Positions 35,796 through 46,874 of a stretch of DNA of 64,000 nucleotides are shown here, one piece after another. Numbering within the stretch: position 1 is the first letter of the stretch; every line of letters starts with the position of its first letter. Made by a program: the position numbers and the translations under genes. The stretch is from Herminiimonas sp. KBW02 (GTDB lineage: Bacteria > Pseudomonadota > Gammaproteobacteria > Burkholderiales > Burkholderiaceae_D), in NCBI RefSeq assembly GCF_003852535.1, contig NZ_QAJP01000010.1:1-64000 (forward strand), read 5' to 3'. Under the pieces are notes generated by a model, which saw only the letters and a program-made list of their open reading frames with translations, did no database searches and was not told where the DNA came from.

Positions 35796-36533
35796 TTATC
35801 TATTTTCTGTTGCAGTGCGAAGAATGTACGATAACTGAGGCATAGCATCAGAAAACTTAAAGTCCTGTGCGGCTTCTATTGCTTGCTCTTGGTACGCTTT
35901 GCAAAAGACTTGAACCGGAACCTGATAACGTTCGGACAATGAGTGGTGCATTGCCTCTATATCAGTCCTGGCTTTAGGAAGTACATGTTCCCTGAAAAAA
36001 GCCTCAGCATCCTTAGGACTCACAATCGATGCAGCGCCGTCAAAATCTAATTTATTCAGTCGTTGCACTCCACTGACGAACCCATCAATAGGCACACCCT
36101 GCTTTGCACAATACTCTGCCCTACCAACCGTTACTACAAAATAGTAAGCCCAAAACTCTCCTGCCGCGTACCGCACTTTTTCCTTGGCATCCAGCTTGCG
36201 CAAGACTTCATTCGCGGCCTTTCTACCTTCATTTATCAAAATTTCATCTCTGCCATCCATGGTTTCTGCCATATCGGCCTTTGCACTTATGCCTCTTGCT
36301 ATATCTAAACCGGCATCAACCATTACAGAGATTTTCTCTTGTTTAGCAAAATGAGCCACAACACCGGGCAATCCAATACCGAGTAAAGCCGCAGCGACAA
36401 CTACCACCACAGTTCGTACATTAGAAGACCATTTAAGCTTGTTCCCAATACCGGAGGCCAAAACAGCTCCTACTGCACCACCAATAGCGCCTATAACAAC
36501 CCGCCCTATACCACTCAGAAGAAAATCAATCAT
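35796..36533 (-). CDS. Orphan membrane-anchored protein, unknown function
   Basis: 245 aa, not recognised. The N-terminus has a Gly-rich hydrophobic segment (IGRVVIGAIGGAVGAVLASGIG) and a second segment (VRTVVVVVAAALLGIGLPGVVAHFA), then a soluble, mostly helical domain of about 170 residues. Base composition is visibly more AT-rich than the flanking core genes. Terminator shared with the preceding convergent gene. It forms, with the gene at 36644, a leftward pair just downstream of a tRNA gene, which suggests acquired DNA. Confidence 0.72.
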   Translation of the reverse strand: MIDFLLSGIGRVVIGAIGGAVGAVLASGIGNKLKWSSNVRTVVVVVAAALLGIGLPGVVAHFAKQEKISVMVDAGLDIARGISAKADMAETMDGRDEILINEGRKAANEVLRKLDAKEKVRYAAGEFWAYYFVVTVGRAEYCAKQGVPIDGFVSGVQRLNKLDFDGAASIVSPKDAEAFFREHVLPKARTDIEAMHHSLSERYQVPVQVFCKAYQEQAIEAAQDFKFSDAMPQLSYILRTATENR

Positions 36534-36643
36534 TTTGATGACCTAGACATTTGCAAAGCCGATCATATTGCCGTTAAGCCTCAAAAATTAACATCCCATA
36601 TATCTGGTACGGCAAGTAAAACTGAATTATCTGCACAAAGACA

Positions 36644-37282
36644 TCAAACCATTGCGAGGCGGAGAACGCAAATACTCAAAGCGGTTACAAACAAGTACAT
36701 CGGAATCAGGAAGTCAGCATTGCCCTTCGCAAATGTAAGAGACCTAACGGCGGGCAACATCGAGGCACGTATAAAAGCACGTTTTGAAAGTCTGTATTCC
36801 ATCTCCAAACTTTCGAGCTTAGTAATACCTGCATAATCGTGTTCTACATGACCATTACACTTCCCCCGAAACGGCCAAGCCCCGTCTGCCGTATACACCA
36901 CCACCTTCCCTATATCTGCAGATTCATCGTGCACTGAATTTTTTGCCATCACGGTTATGAACTTTGAACGACAATACCCATTAAGAACATTTATGGTGTC
37001 AATACGAATCAAGTCAGCGACGTTTGCGTTGCGCCACACTTTGAATTCATTCCATGCTGCCGTTCGCTGATCACCAGTTACCCCATCAAACCAGTATCTT
37101 TGAAATATGTAGAGCAATATCAGCAAAACAGCTCCCCAAACCTTCCATTCGACAAGACCAGATATGGTGAACACACTTATCGTCACATCTTTGCTTATAT
37201 TCACATCGAAGAAATGGAATAAGACAAGCAAGGTCGAGGCGACAACCAAGTTTCGTCTAACTTTATCCTGAGTTTCATCCAT
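36644..37282 (-). CDS. Orphan membrane protein, unknown function
   Basis: 212 aa, not recognised. Two hydrophobic stretches near the N-terminus (RNLVVASTLLVLFHFFDV and VWGAVLLILLYIFQRYWF) and one at the C-terminus (FLIPMYLFVTALSICVLRLAMV) bracket a soluble central domain. AT-rich codon use compared with neighbours. 110 bases upstream of the other orphan on the same strand, so the two may work together, for example as a small membrane defence or stress pair; this is only speculation from context. Confidence 0.7.
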   Translation of the reverse strand: MDETQDKVRRNLVVASTLLVLFHFFDVNISKDVTISVFTISGLVEWKVWGAVLLILLYIFQRYWFDGVTGDQRTAAWNEFKVWRNANVADLIRIDTINVLNGYCRSKFITVMAKNSVHDESADIGKVVVYTADGAWPFRGKCNGHVEHDYAGITKLESLEMEYRLSKRAFIRASMLPAVRSLTFAKGNADFLIPMYLFVTALSICVLRLAMV

Positions 37283-37615
37283 ATAGCGTCAACGTCACTT
37301 TCATGAAGATTGCTAATTATGCCTTTATGATTTACCAAATTGTAGAGATGGCATGACTTCTCTTGAATACCGAGCAAATGCTGTGGCTACGAAGAAATTG
37401 CTTAGTCTTTAGTAGAAAACGTTTTGGTGAGTTCAGGACTGCCTTTTACACGCCCTCTTGCTTGAAACTGGTTGAAACTACATATGCGAATTTGCGGCAT
37501 ATCGATGTCTCCGCTAGAGCACAAAGACGCAAAAATAGCCTAAGCCATGAAGAAAAAGGAGCGGGACGAAAGGTAGTCCAGCGAATACAAAAAGCTATCG
37601 CAGGAAAAATTCCTT
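37283..37615. other. Gene-free AT-rich gap before the tRNA
   Basis: About 330 bases. An open frame spans 37363-37683 on the plus strand but starts with TTG, lacks a ribosome binding site, runs antisense into the tRNA and resembles no family, so it is not called. No second copy of the tRNA 3' end was found here or near 34.5-36.6 kb, so no att pair can be shown. Confidence 0.55.
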
Positions 37616-37653
37616 ATAAAACAAAAGGAGAACTAGCTTTCGCTAGTTCTCCT
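37616..37653 (-). terminator. Terminator after the tRNA gene
   Basis: Perfect 12-bp stem AGGAGAACTAGC (37626-37637) / GCTAGTTCTCCT (37642-37653), loop TTTC; read leftwards it is followed by TTTTGTTTTAT. It lies 14 bases past the tRNA CCA end. Confidence 0.88.
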
Positions 37654-37666
37654 ATTTGCCTTACTT

Positions 37667-37745
<79 letters not shown>

Positions 37746-37762
37746 GAGAACTTGATGAGAGC

Positions 37763-40243
<2,481 letters not shown>

Positions 40244-40449
40244 TGGATCAACTACCAAGGTTATGCTCTTGAAGCGCGGTTAAGCTTGCGCTCGACGAGC
40301 TGATTTGCGCATTCAACTCCGGCTTACGCCCGCGCAAGTTTATTGATTTTCTTTCCGATTACTTTATTACCACCATGTCTAAGAGCTTGAATCGAAAGCC
40401 TTTAATTATAACATAAGAGGGAACACTTCCCCTCCCTGAGAGAGCAAAA

Positions 40450-42249
40450 TTAGCCTCTTTGCATCATTTCTGCCTGCGCCTGACGCCGCAACTGCTCTTG
40501 TTGCAGGGTCAATTCGCGGAAGCGCGCCTGCGCTTCTTCTCCGACCAATCCACCGGCAACCAGAAGCTGCAATTCATCGCGTAAGGCCTGCATTTTGGTC
40601 TGCCGGATCGCTCCGGCCAGCTCCAGCCGGGCCAGCACCACATCGGACTCCGGTTCGGCGGCAATTTCTGCAATCAAAGGCTCAAAATCCGAGCCACTGG
40701 AACGCAGCATTTCGGCCAGAATCGCAAAATTCGCCTGCGCCCCCATTTCACGACTCAGGGTGACCAGCTGAATCAGCATTTCGGCACGCTCAGGCGCCAG
40801 ATGCGTAGCGATCTCGAGCGCGGCCTGATCCATCTCTGCCGCCAGCACCGGATGCGCCACCAGCAGGCGCATGATCTGGCGCTCCAGTCCCTGCGGCGCT
40901 GCACGCTTGGTACGCGGCGGCGGTGCACGCACGTGGGAAATCGGCTGCGCCAGTTCAAACAGCGCTTCGATTTCCGCCGGCGTGCTTTCCGTTATCTGCG
41001 CCAGGCTACGCACTATCTGCAAGCGCAACGACGACGGCGGCAATGCCTGCAACAGCGGCTTCGCATCGAACTGCGCACGGGCGCGGCCTTCCGGCGTACC
41101 GAGGTCGTTGTCGCCAACTGCTTCTTTCAGCAAAAACTGTGACAAAGGCATCGCATCCTGCACCTGCTTGTCGAATGCTTCGGTACCGAGTTCACGGATG
41201 TAGCTATCCGGATCATGCTCACTCGGCAGGAACAGGAATTTGATGACTTTGTTGTCACCGGCATGCGGCAAGCTGGCTTCCAGCGCACGACGTGCAGCGC
41301 GACGGCCAGCCTTGTCACCATCAAAACTAAAAATGACCTGATCGGTCTGGCGCAACAGCTTTTGCACATGGATAGGCGTACATGCCGTACCCAGCGTCGC
41401 CACTGCTTGCGGGAAACCCAGCTGCGCCAGCGCAACCACGTCCATATAACCTTCAGTCACCAGCGCATAACCAGCTTCACGGATAGCCTGGCGCGCCTCG
41501 AACAAACCATAGAGTTCGCTACCCTTTTGAAATAAGGGCGTCTCGGGCGAATTCAAGTATTTCGGCTCGCCCTGATCCATGACACGCCCACCAAAACCGA
41601 TGACCTGGCCCTTGGTATTGCGGATCGGGAACATGATGCGATCGCGGAAACGGTCATAGCGCTTACGGTTAGCGCCCTCTTCTTCCGCTTTATCGATGAC
41701 AAGGCCGGATTCGACCAGCGCTTCGACTTCGTAATCAGGGAAGACTGAACGCAAACCATCCCAGCCGTCCGGTGCGTAACCCATGCCGTAACGGGCCGCG
41801 ATCTCACCCGTCAGGCCACGCCCTTTCAGGTAGTTCTTTGCCCCTTCGGCATGCCGCAATTGCTGGCGATAGTAATCACAGGCACGCGTCATGGCTTCCG
41901 ACAACGCCAGGCTTTTAGCCTGATGCTCGGCACGCTGTGCCGGCGGCAAACGATCTTCCGCTTCCGGCACGATCATGCCGACGTTTTGCGCCAGATCCTT
42001 GACCGCTTCAACAAATCCCATCCCCGAGTATTCGATCAGAAAACCGATGGCCGTACCATGCGCACCGCAGCCAAAGCAGTGATAAAACTGTTTGGTCGGA
42101 CTGACGGTAAAACTGGGGGATTTTTCGTTATGGAACGGGCATAAGCCCATGAAGTTCGCGCCGCCTTTTTTCAGCTGCACGTAACGACCCACCACGTCGA
42201 CAATGTCGACGCGGTTGAGGAGGTCCTGGATAAACGACTGTGGTATCAC
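40450..42249 (-). CDS. dnaG: DNA primase
   Basis: Makes RNA primers at the replication fork. 599 aa. Zinc-binding domain CHC2 with C37, H40, C58 and C61 (CPFHNEKSP, FYHCFGCGAHG), TOPRIM catalytic core (VTEGYMDVVALAQLGF, FSFDGDKAGRRAA), and a C-terminal helicase-interacting part. It lies between yqeY and rpoD; 206 bases separate it from the rpoD start. Confidence 0.96.
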   Translation of the reverse strand: MIPQSFIQDLLNRVDIVDVVGRYVQLKKGGANFMGLCPFHNEKSPSFTVSPTKQFYHCFGCGAHGTAIGFLIEYSGMGFVEAVKDLAQNVGMIVPEAEDRLPPAQRAEHQAKSLALSEAMTRACDYYRQQLRHAEGAKNYLKGRGLTGEIAARYGMGYAPDGWDGLRSVFPDYEVEALVESGLVIDKAEEEGANRKRYDRFRDRIMFPIRNTKGQVIGFGGRVMDQGEPKYLNSPETPLFQKGSELYGLFEARQAIREAGYALVTEGYMDVVALAQLGFPQAVATLGTACTPIHVQKLLRQTDQVIFSFDGDKAGRRAARRALEASLPHAGDNKVIKFLFLPSEHDPDSYIRELGTEAFDKQVQDAMPLSQFLLKEAVGDNDLGTPEGRARAQFDAKPLLQALPPSSLRLQIVRSLAQITESTPAEIEALFELAQPISHVRAPPPRTKRAAPQGLERQIMRLLVAHPVLAAEMDQAALEIATHLAPERAEMLIQLVTLSREMGAQANFAILAEMLRSSGSDFEPLIAEIAAEPESDVVLARLELAGAIRQTKMQALRDELQLLVAGGLVGEEAQARFRELTLQQEQLRRQAQAEMMQRG

Positions 42250-42274
42250 GCCGGCAGCTTAATGCTGGAGACGA

Positions 42275-42724
42275 TCAGGCTTTGGTCAGAGCAGTTTTTA
42301 CCAGGCCGGACACGGCAGTCATGTCGGCACGGCCAGCGAGTTTCGCTTTCAGGATAGCCATGACTTTGCCCATGTCTTGCGGACCGGCAGCACCGGACGC
42401 AGCGACGGCAGCGGCAACTTCGCCCTGCACTTCAGCATCCGACAATGCGCTAGGCATGTAGGTAGTCAGCACAGTCAGCTCGGCTTGTTCGATATCAACC
42501 AGATCCTGGCGACCGCCAGCCTGGAATTGCGAAATCGAATCCTTGCGTTGCTTGATCATTTTTTCAATGATGGCTTGCACTTGCGCGTCATCAAGTTCGA
42601 TGCGCTCATCGACTTCTTTTTGCTTGATAGCAGCGGTAATCAGGCGAATCGTGCCCAGCTTGCCCGCCTCTTTGGCGCGCATCGCCGCTTTCATATCTTC
42701 TGTGATCTGTTCTTTCAGGCTCAT
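42275..42724 (-). CDS. yqeY: GatB/YqeY domain protein
   Basis: 149 aa. Helical protein related to the tail domain of the GatB amidotransferase subunit; function uncertain, possibly tRNA-related. Typical opening LKEQITEDMKAAMRAKEAGKLGTIRLI and DMGKVMAILKAKLAGRADM near the end. Start placed at the ATG at 42724 with GGGG six bases upstream; a GTG two codons earlier is less likely. Standard neighbour of rpsU and dnaG. Confidence 0.93.
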   Translation of the reverse strand: MSLKEQITEDMKAAMRAKEAGKLGTIRLITAAIKQKEVDERIELDDAQVQAIIEKMIKQRKDSISQFQAGGRQDLVDIEQAELTVLTTYMPSALSDAEVQGEVAAAVAASGAAGPQDMGKVMAILKAKLAGRADMTAVSGLVKTALTKA

Positions 42725-42769
42725 ACGCACCCCGATATCTGATTAATCAAGCGATCATTAAAAACGCCA

Positions 42770-42802
42770 AAACCCGCTGCGGACCAACACCGGAGCGGGT
42801 TT
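42770..42802 (-). terminator. Terminator between rpsU and yqeY
   Basis: AAACCCGCT (42770-42778) / AGCGGGTTT (42794-42802), read leftwards followed by TGGCGTTTTT. It would make rpsU mostly monocistronic with some read-through into yqeY-dnaG-rpoD. Confidence 0.75.
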
Positions 42803-42806
42803 GCGA

Positions 42807-42856
42807 CTAATTCCAGCTACCGCACGCTCACAAGGGCGTGCAGCAATTGGAATTAG
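42807..42856 (-). promoter_or_regulatory. Composite inverted repeat at the rpsU 3' end
   Basis: Outer arms CTAATTCCA (42807-42815) / TGGAATTAG (42848-42856) and inner arms GCACGC (42822-42827) / GCGTGC (42836-42841), with GCT/AGC between. The right arm includes the rpsU stop codon. In the mRNA this would be a long hairpin just inside the stop. Confidence 0.5.
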
Positions 42857-43065
42857 TACAGTTTCTTAGGCAATTGCTGGCTGCGGATACGCTTGTAGTG
42901 GCGTTTCACAGCTGCAGCGAGCTTGCGCTTGCGTTCAGCAGTTGGCTTCTCGTAAAACTCGCGCGCGCGCAAATCGGTCAGCAAACCAGTTTTTTCAATG
43001 GTGCGCTTGAAGCGACGCATAGCGACTTCGAACGGCTCGTTTTCTTTAAGGCGGATAGTGGTCAT
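42853..43065 (-). CDS. rpsU: 30S ribosomal protein S21
   Basis: Small basic protein of the 30S subunit involved in initiation. 70 aa, the normal length, with the family opening [28 protein letters not shown] and a Lys/Arg-rich tail. First gene of the rpsU-yqeY-dnaG-rpoD block. A sharp TATAAT lies 36 bases upstream of the start. Confidence 0.97.
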   Translation of the reverse strand: MTTIRLKENEPFEVAMRRFKRTIEKTGLLTDLRAREFYEKPTAERKRKLAAAVKRHYKRIRSQQLPKKLY

Positions 43066-43100
43066 TTAAATGTAAACCAATGTTGGGTAGTGAGTCGAAG

Positions 43101-43106
43101 ATTATA
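43101..43106 (-). promoter_or_regulatory. -10 box of a probable rpsU promoter
   Basis: A perfect TATAAT on the minus strand, 36 bases from the rpsU ATG. The -35 region is weak (TTCCCT at about 17 bases). The region just upstream has GTTGAACAA. Confidence 0.5.
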
Positions 43107-43155
43107 GCAGCCTTGTTCAACAAAGGGAAGGCTCTTTATTCACCCCAAAGCGGTT

Positions 43156-43194
43156 ACGGGGCCAAAACGCCACACATGCAGCGCCAGGCCCCGT
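43156..43194 (-). terminator. Weak hairpin after the VOC gene
   Basis: ACGGGGCC (43156-43163) / GGCCCCGT (43187-43194) with a 23-nt loop, 11 bases past the stop. No T tract, so terminator function is uncertain. Confidence 0.35.
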
Positions 43195-43204
43195 GCAGAC
43201 TGGC

Positions 43205-43627
43205 TTAATGTCCGTAAAGCTTCAGGCTCAGGTCGGCGTCCCAGTAGGCAGCTTCCAGCTTGTGCCCTTCCGGATCGCGGACAAAACAGCCGTAATACGG
43301 GTCGCCGTACAACGGACGCGGACCCGGCGCACCGTCATCAGTCGCGCCAGCCGCCAGCGCTGCGTCATAAAACGCATGCACCTGCTCTTTACTGGTGGCG
43401 ATAAAGCCCATATGAAAGCCATTGCCGATTTCCGCTGGCTTGCCGTTATGCGGCGTCTGCACCCAGAATTCCGGATATTGCCGACCGTAAGCCACCGCAC
43501 CCGGGTGCTCCATGATGACTTTAATATCCAGCGCTGCCAGCACGACGTCGTAAAACGCCCTGGCCTGCTCGTACTGGTTGGTACCTATGGAAACATGGGA
43601 AATGATGCTGGGATTCTCGTTGCTCAT
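43205..43627 (-). CDS. VOC (glyoxalase/bleomycin resistance) family protein
   Basis: 140 aa with the paired beta-alpha-beta-beta-beta units of the vicinal oxygen chelate fold: HVSIGTNQYEQARAFYDVVLAALD at the start, GFHMGFIATSKEQVHAFYDAALAAGA in the middle, and GCFVRDPEGHKLEAAYWD at the end. Candidate metal ligands are His11 and the Glu in LEAAYWD. Substrate unknown; it could be a lyase, dioxygenase or resistance protein. Confidence 0.85.
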   Translation of the reverse strand: MSNENPSIISHVSIGTNQYEQARAFYDVVLAALDIKVIMEHPGAVAYGRQYPEFWVQTPHNGKPAEIGNGFHMGFIATSKEQVHAFYDAALAAGATDDGAPGPRPLYGDPYYGCFVRDPEGHKLEAAYWDADLSLKLYGH

Positions 43628-43711
43628 ATGGTCGCTCCTATATTTATATACAAACAGCCGACAGCATAGCTTGCGCTACTGACAATAGATGTCAGTAGTC
43701 TTGATCCCGGA

Positions 43712-44908
43712 TTACACTGCTTGCCCGGCTGCAACACCCGACGCCCACGCCCACTGGAAGTTATAACCACCCAGCCAGCCGGTCACATCGACCGATTCGC
43801 CAATGAAGTGCAAACCCGGCACCTTGTTGACCATCATGGTTTGTTGCGACAGCTCACGTGTATCCACGCCGCCCAGCGTGACTTCAGCCTTGCGGTAGCC
43901 TTCCGAGCCATTCGGAATAATGCTCCACTGGTTGAGCGAGGCGCCCAGACTGCGCAATTGCTTGTCCTGCATGTCCGCCACGCGTGCATCCGCCTTGAAA
44001 CCGTTGACCGCCAGCCATTCATCTGCGAGGCGCGATGGCAACCATTGCGCCAATTGATTGCCGAGGTTTTTCTTGCTGCTGGACTTGCCTTCTATCAATG
44101 CTTCGGCAATGTCGGTCTCCGGCACCAGGTTGATGGTCAGCGGCGTACCGGGCTGCCAGAAGCTGGATATCTGCAGGATGGCCGGGCCGGACAAGCCGCG
44201 GTGCGTGAAGAGCAGATCTTCCTTGAAGTAGCCACGTGTTTTCTTCGCGCCGGTTTCGACTTCGACTGGCAAGGCGATGCCGGACAAAGGGACGAAAGGT
44301 TGCCAGGCGTTAGCATCAAAGGTCAGCGGCACCAGACCCGGACGTGGCTCGACCATTTTCAGGTCGAATTGTTTGGCGATGCGATAAGCGAAATCGGTCG
44401 CGCCTATTTTCGGGATCGACAAACCGCCAGTCGCGATGACCAGACTATTCGCAAGGATGTCGCCGGTATTCGTTTCTATCCTGAATTGCTCGCCGCTTTT
44501 ACTGATGGTCGCCACTGTGCACGGCATGCGCCACGACACATTGCCGAGCGCGCATTCGGCTTTCAGCATGCTGATGATGTCTTCCGCAGAGTTATCGCAG
44601 AAGAGCTGGCCTTTATGCTTCTCGTGATACGCAATACGATAGCGCTTCATCAGCGCAAGGAAGTCCTGCGGCGTATAGCGCGACAAGGCGCTTTTGCAAA
44701 AATGCGGATTTTGCGAAAGGAAGTTTTGCGGCGTGGCGTCGATATTGGTGAAGTTGCAGCGACCACCACCCGAGATGCGGATTTTTTCTGCGAGTTTGGC
44801 TGCGTGATCGATCAGCACTACGCTCTTGCCGCGCTGGCCGGCAACTGATGCGCACATCATGCCCGCTGCGCCGGCGCCGATTACGGCAACATCAAACTGT
44901 TTAGTCAT
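43712..44908 (-). CDS. FAD-dependent oxidoreductase, BaiN/YhiN (HI0933) family
   Basis: 398 aa. FAD-binding Rossmann motif VAVIGAGAAGMMCASVAGQRG at the N-terminus, family marks KIRISGGGRCNFTN, ATGGLSIPKIGATDFAY and at the end GESVDVTGWLGGYNFQWAWASG. The HI0933 group reduces unknown or varied substrates (BaiN acts on bile acid intermediates in gut bacteria, which is not expected here). Precedes cobA-type genes on the same strand but with a 71-base gap. Confidence 0.9.
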   Translation of the reverse strand: MTKQFDVAVIGAGAAGMMCASVAGQRGKSVVLIDHAAKLAEKIRISGGGRCNFTNIDATPQNFLSQNPHFCKSALSRYTPQDFLALMKRYRIAYHEKHKGQLFCDNSAEDIISMLKAECALGNVSWRMPCTVATISKSGEQFRIETNTGDILANSLVIATGGLSIPKIGATDFAYRIAKQFDLKMVEPRPGLVPLTFDANAWQPFVPLSGIALPVEVETGAKKTRGYFKEDLLFTHRGLSGPAILQISSFWQPGTPLTINLVPETDIAEALIEGKSSSKKNLGNQLAQWLPSRLADEWLAVNGFKADARVADMQDKQLRSLGASLNQWSIIPNGSEGYRKAEVTLGGVDTRELSQQTMMVNKVPGLHFIGESVDVTGWLGGYNFQWAWASGVAAGQAV

Positions 44909-44979
44909 GGCTTACTACAAATGGAAATAAGCCGTGATTGTAAGCGCAGCCGGCACCAGCCAGCCGCTTGTTTTAAATT

Positions 44980-45807
44980 CTATGCTGTCAGTTGGGCAAG
45001 AACTTCTTCACGCAAGGTATCGGTGAAGGTCTGTGTCGCCTCTTGCGCACCGCCTTGCATCGCGCAACGCACGACGTCGCCAATGACGATAATCGCAGGG
45101 CTGCCTATACCGGACTCCGCCAAAGCCTGCGGCAAAGCCGACAAGGTAGTAATCAATTGTGCCTGCGCCATACCGGTCGCCGACTGAATGACCGCTACCG
45201 GCGTCTCGCCTGATTTACCGCCAGCCAGCAACGCCGCCTGGATTTCGGCACAACGTGCGATCCCCATGTAAATCACCAGCGTCAGGTTCAATTTCGCCAG
45301 CGTAGTCCAGTCTGGATTGGATTCGGCATTCTTGCCATGACCTGTAATAAAGATCGCGCCCTGGCTCCAGTCGCGGTGCGTCAGTGGCACGCCTATCGAT
45401 GCGGGTGCGGCCAGTCCGCTGCTGATGCCATTGACGACTTCAACTTCGATACCGGCAGCCTGCAAGTGGTCACGCTCTTCGCCACCACGTCCGAAGATGA
45501 ACGGATCGCCCCCTTTCAGGCGCACCACACATTGCCCTGCTTGCGCTTCGGACAACATCAGACGTTCTATAAATTCTTGCGGCGTTTGCTGGCAGCCGCC
45601 GCGTTTACCGACGTTGACTACGCGCGCGGTGGACGGCGCGTATTGCAGGACTTCCGGATTAACCAGATCATCGATCAGGATCACGTCTGCACGTGCGATA
45701 GCTTTAACTGCCTTGAGGGTCAGCAAGTCCGGATCGCCGGGACCTGCGCCGACCAGATAAACCTTAGCTGCTGCTTGCTGTGTTTGCTGCTCGATTCGCT
45801 GCTCCAT
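44980..45807 (-). CDS. cobA: Uroporphyrinogen-III C-methyltransferase (sirohaem pathway)
   Basis: Methylates uroporphyrinogen III twice with SAM to precorrin-2, the precursor of the sirohaem needed by NirB. About 275 aa from the ATG at 45807. SUMT motifs: YLVGAGPGDPDLLTLKA, VRLKGGDPFIFGRGGEE, and GIPLTHR-like GVPLTHRDW, GISSGLAAPA. The start overlaps the end of the ybiB-like gene by 44 bases; a start further upstream at 45846 would increase the overlap. Its place in the nitrate cluster matches its role. Confidence 0.94.
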   Translation of the reverse strand: MEQRIEQQTQQAAAKVYLVGAGPGDPDLLTLKAVKAIARADVILIDDLVNPEVLQYAPSTARVVNVGKRGGCQQTPQEFIERLMLSEAQAGQCVVRLKGGDPFIFGRGGEERDHLQAAGIEVEVVNGISSGLAAPASIGVPLTHRDWSQGAIFITGHGKNAESNPDWTTLAKLNLTLVIYMGIARCAEIQAALLAGGKSGETPVAVIQSATGMAQAQLITTLSALPQALAESGIGSPAIIVIGDVVRCAMQGGAQEATQTFTDTLREEVLAQLTA

Positions 45808-46786
45808 CTTGTACACCTTGTTTGCTTTGTATGTTCCTGGATACAAGCAAACACTGTTCCACCTGCTCTGAAATGGATACCGGTATCGGTTCCTCGCCGC
45901 GCAGCGCGGCTTCTATCCATCTTGCCGTCGTTACGGCGTCGCGCTCGGCAGGCAAAGGCGGCATATCATCCACCGGCTCCTGTCTTTGCACCAATACAGT
46001 GCACTCACCATCATGCATCCAGCTTATTTGTTGTGCACGCTTGGCGTTGGCGACGGTTTCTCCCTCGGTGCCACGCATCAGGAAAGCTTCGCCGCGCTCG
46101 GATGGTGCAGCTGTCGTGAAGTAGCTGGTCAGCATGCTCAGGTATTCAGGGTGCGTGTACGACGTCAGGCGCAAGGCCGGACCCGCAAACGGTTGCATGA
46201 TTTTGACCAGGGTATGCGTAGAGTTACGCACACCGAGGATGCGCCGCATCGCCAGCAAACGTTCCAGGCGTGGCGCCAGGTCTGCAATCGGCATCAGTAC
46301 CGGCGCACGTAGCGCAAATTGTGCTGCGACCTGCGCGGCGGTATGCGACAACGGATATCCCATTTCATGCAGGATTTCTGCCGTGGTCACACGGCCCGGA
46401 TCGCTGGTCACGCCATGAATGAATACAGGGGCACCGGCACGTGCCAGCAACAAAGCCATCAGCGGCAACAGATTCGGCATCTGCCGTGCACCGTTGTAGC
46501 TCGGAATCACGATAGGTGCGTACTCGCCTGCAGGTACCGGCAAGGCGTCGAACGACGCTTCAGCGGCATCGATAAAACCTGCGATCTCATCCACCGATTC
46601 ACCCTTGATGCGCATCGCCAGCATGATGCCGCCCATCTCCAGGTCGGACACGCGGCCATCCAGCATGGCGGCATACAGTTGATAAGCATCGTCGCGCGAC
46701 AAACTGCGCGCACCTTTGACGCCACGGCCGATTTCTTTAATGAAACGAGCGGTAGCGAAAGGTTCAATATGGGAAGGATTTTGCAT
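45764..46786 (-). CDS. ybiB: YbiB-like protein (anthranilate phosphoribosyltransferase fold, TrpD2 type)
   Basis: 340 aa. Fold of glycosyltransferase family 3 (LPLMALLLARAGAPVFIHG, PVLMPIADLAPRLERLLAMRRILGVRNSTHTLVKIMQPF), as in YbiB, which binds nucleic acids rather than acting as a phosphoribosyltransferase. It lies between nasA and cobA on the same strand. The last 44 bases overlap cobA. The link with nitrate assimilation is by position only. Confidence 0.85.
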   Translation of the reverse strand: MQNPSHIEPFATARFIKEIGRGVKGARSLSRDDAYQLYAAMLDGRVSDLEMGGIMLAMRIKGESVDEIAGFIDAAEASFDALPVPAGEYAPIVIPSYNGARQMPNLLPLMALLLARAGAPVFIHGVTSDPGRVTTAEILHEMGYPLSHTAAQVAAQFALRAPVLMPIADLAPRLERLLAMRRILGVRNSTHTLVKIMQPFAGPALRLTSYTHPEYLSMLTSYFTTAAPSERGEAFLMRGTEGETVANAKRAQQISWMHDGECTVLVQRQEPVDDMPPLPAERDAVTTARWIEAALRGEEPIPVSISEQVEQCLLVSRNIQSKQGVQDGAANRAANTASSS

Positions 46787-46806
46787 GCTGCAGAGGGTAC
46801 ACCGAA

Positions 46807-46836
46807 GCCCGCTTCTCCGAAAGGGTGGAAGCGGGC
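46807..46836. terminator. Hairpin between nasA and the ybiB-like gene
   Basis: GCCCGCTTC (46807-46815) / GAAGCGGGC (46828-46836). The T-rich side (GTTTTAAAA) is on the plus strand, so leftward termination after nasA is uncertain; partial attenuation of ybiB-cobA is possible. Confidence 0.5.
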
Positions 46837-46874
46837 CTGGCAGTTTTAAAAATTACAAGGAATAGCCAGACAAC

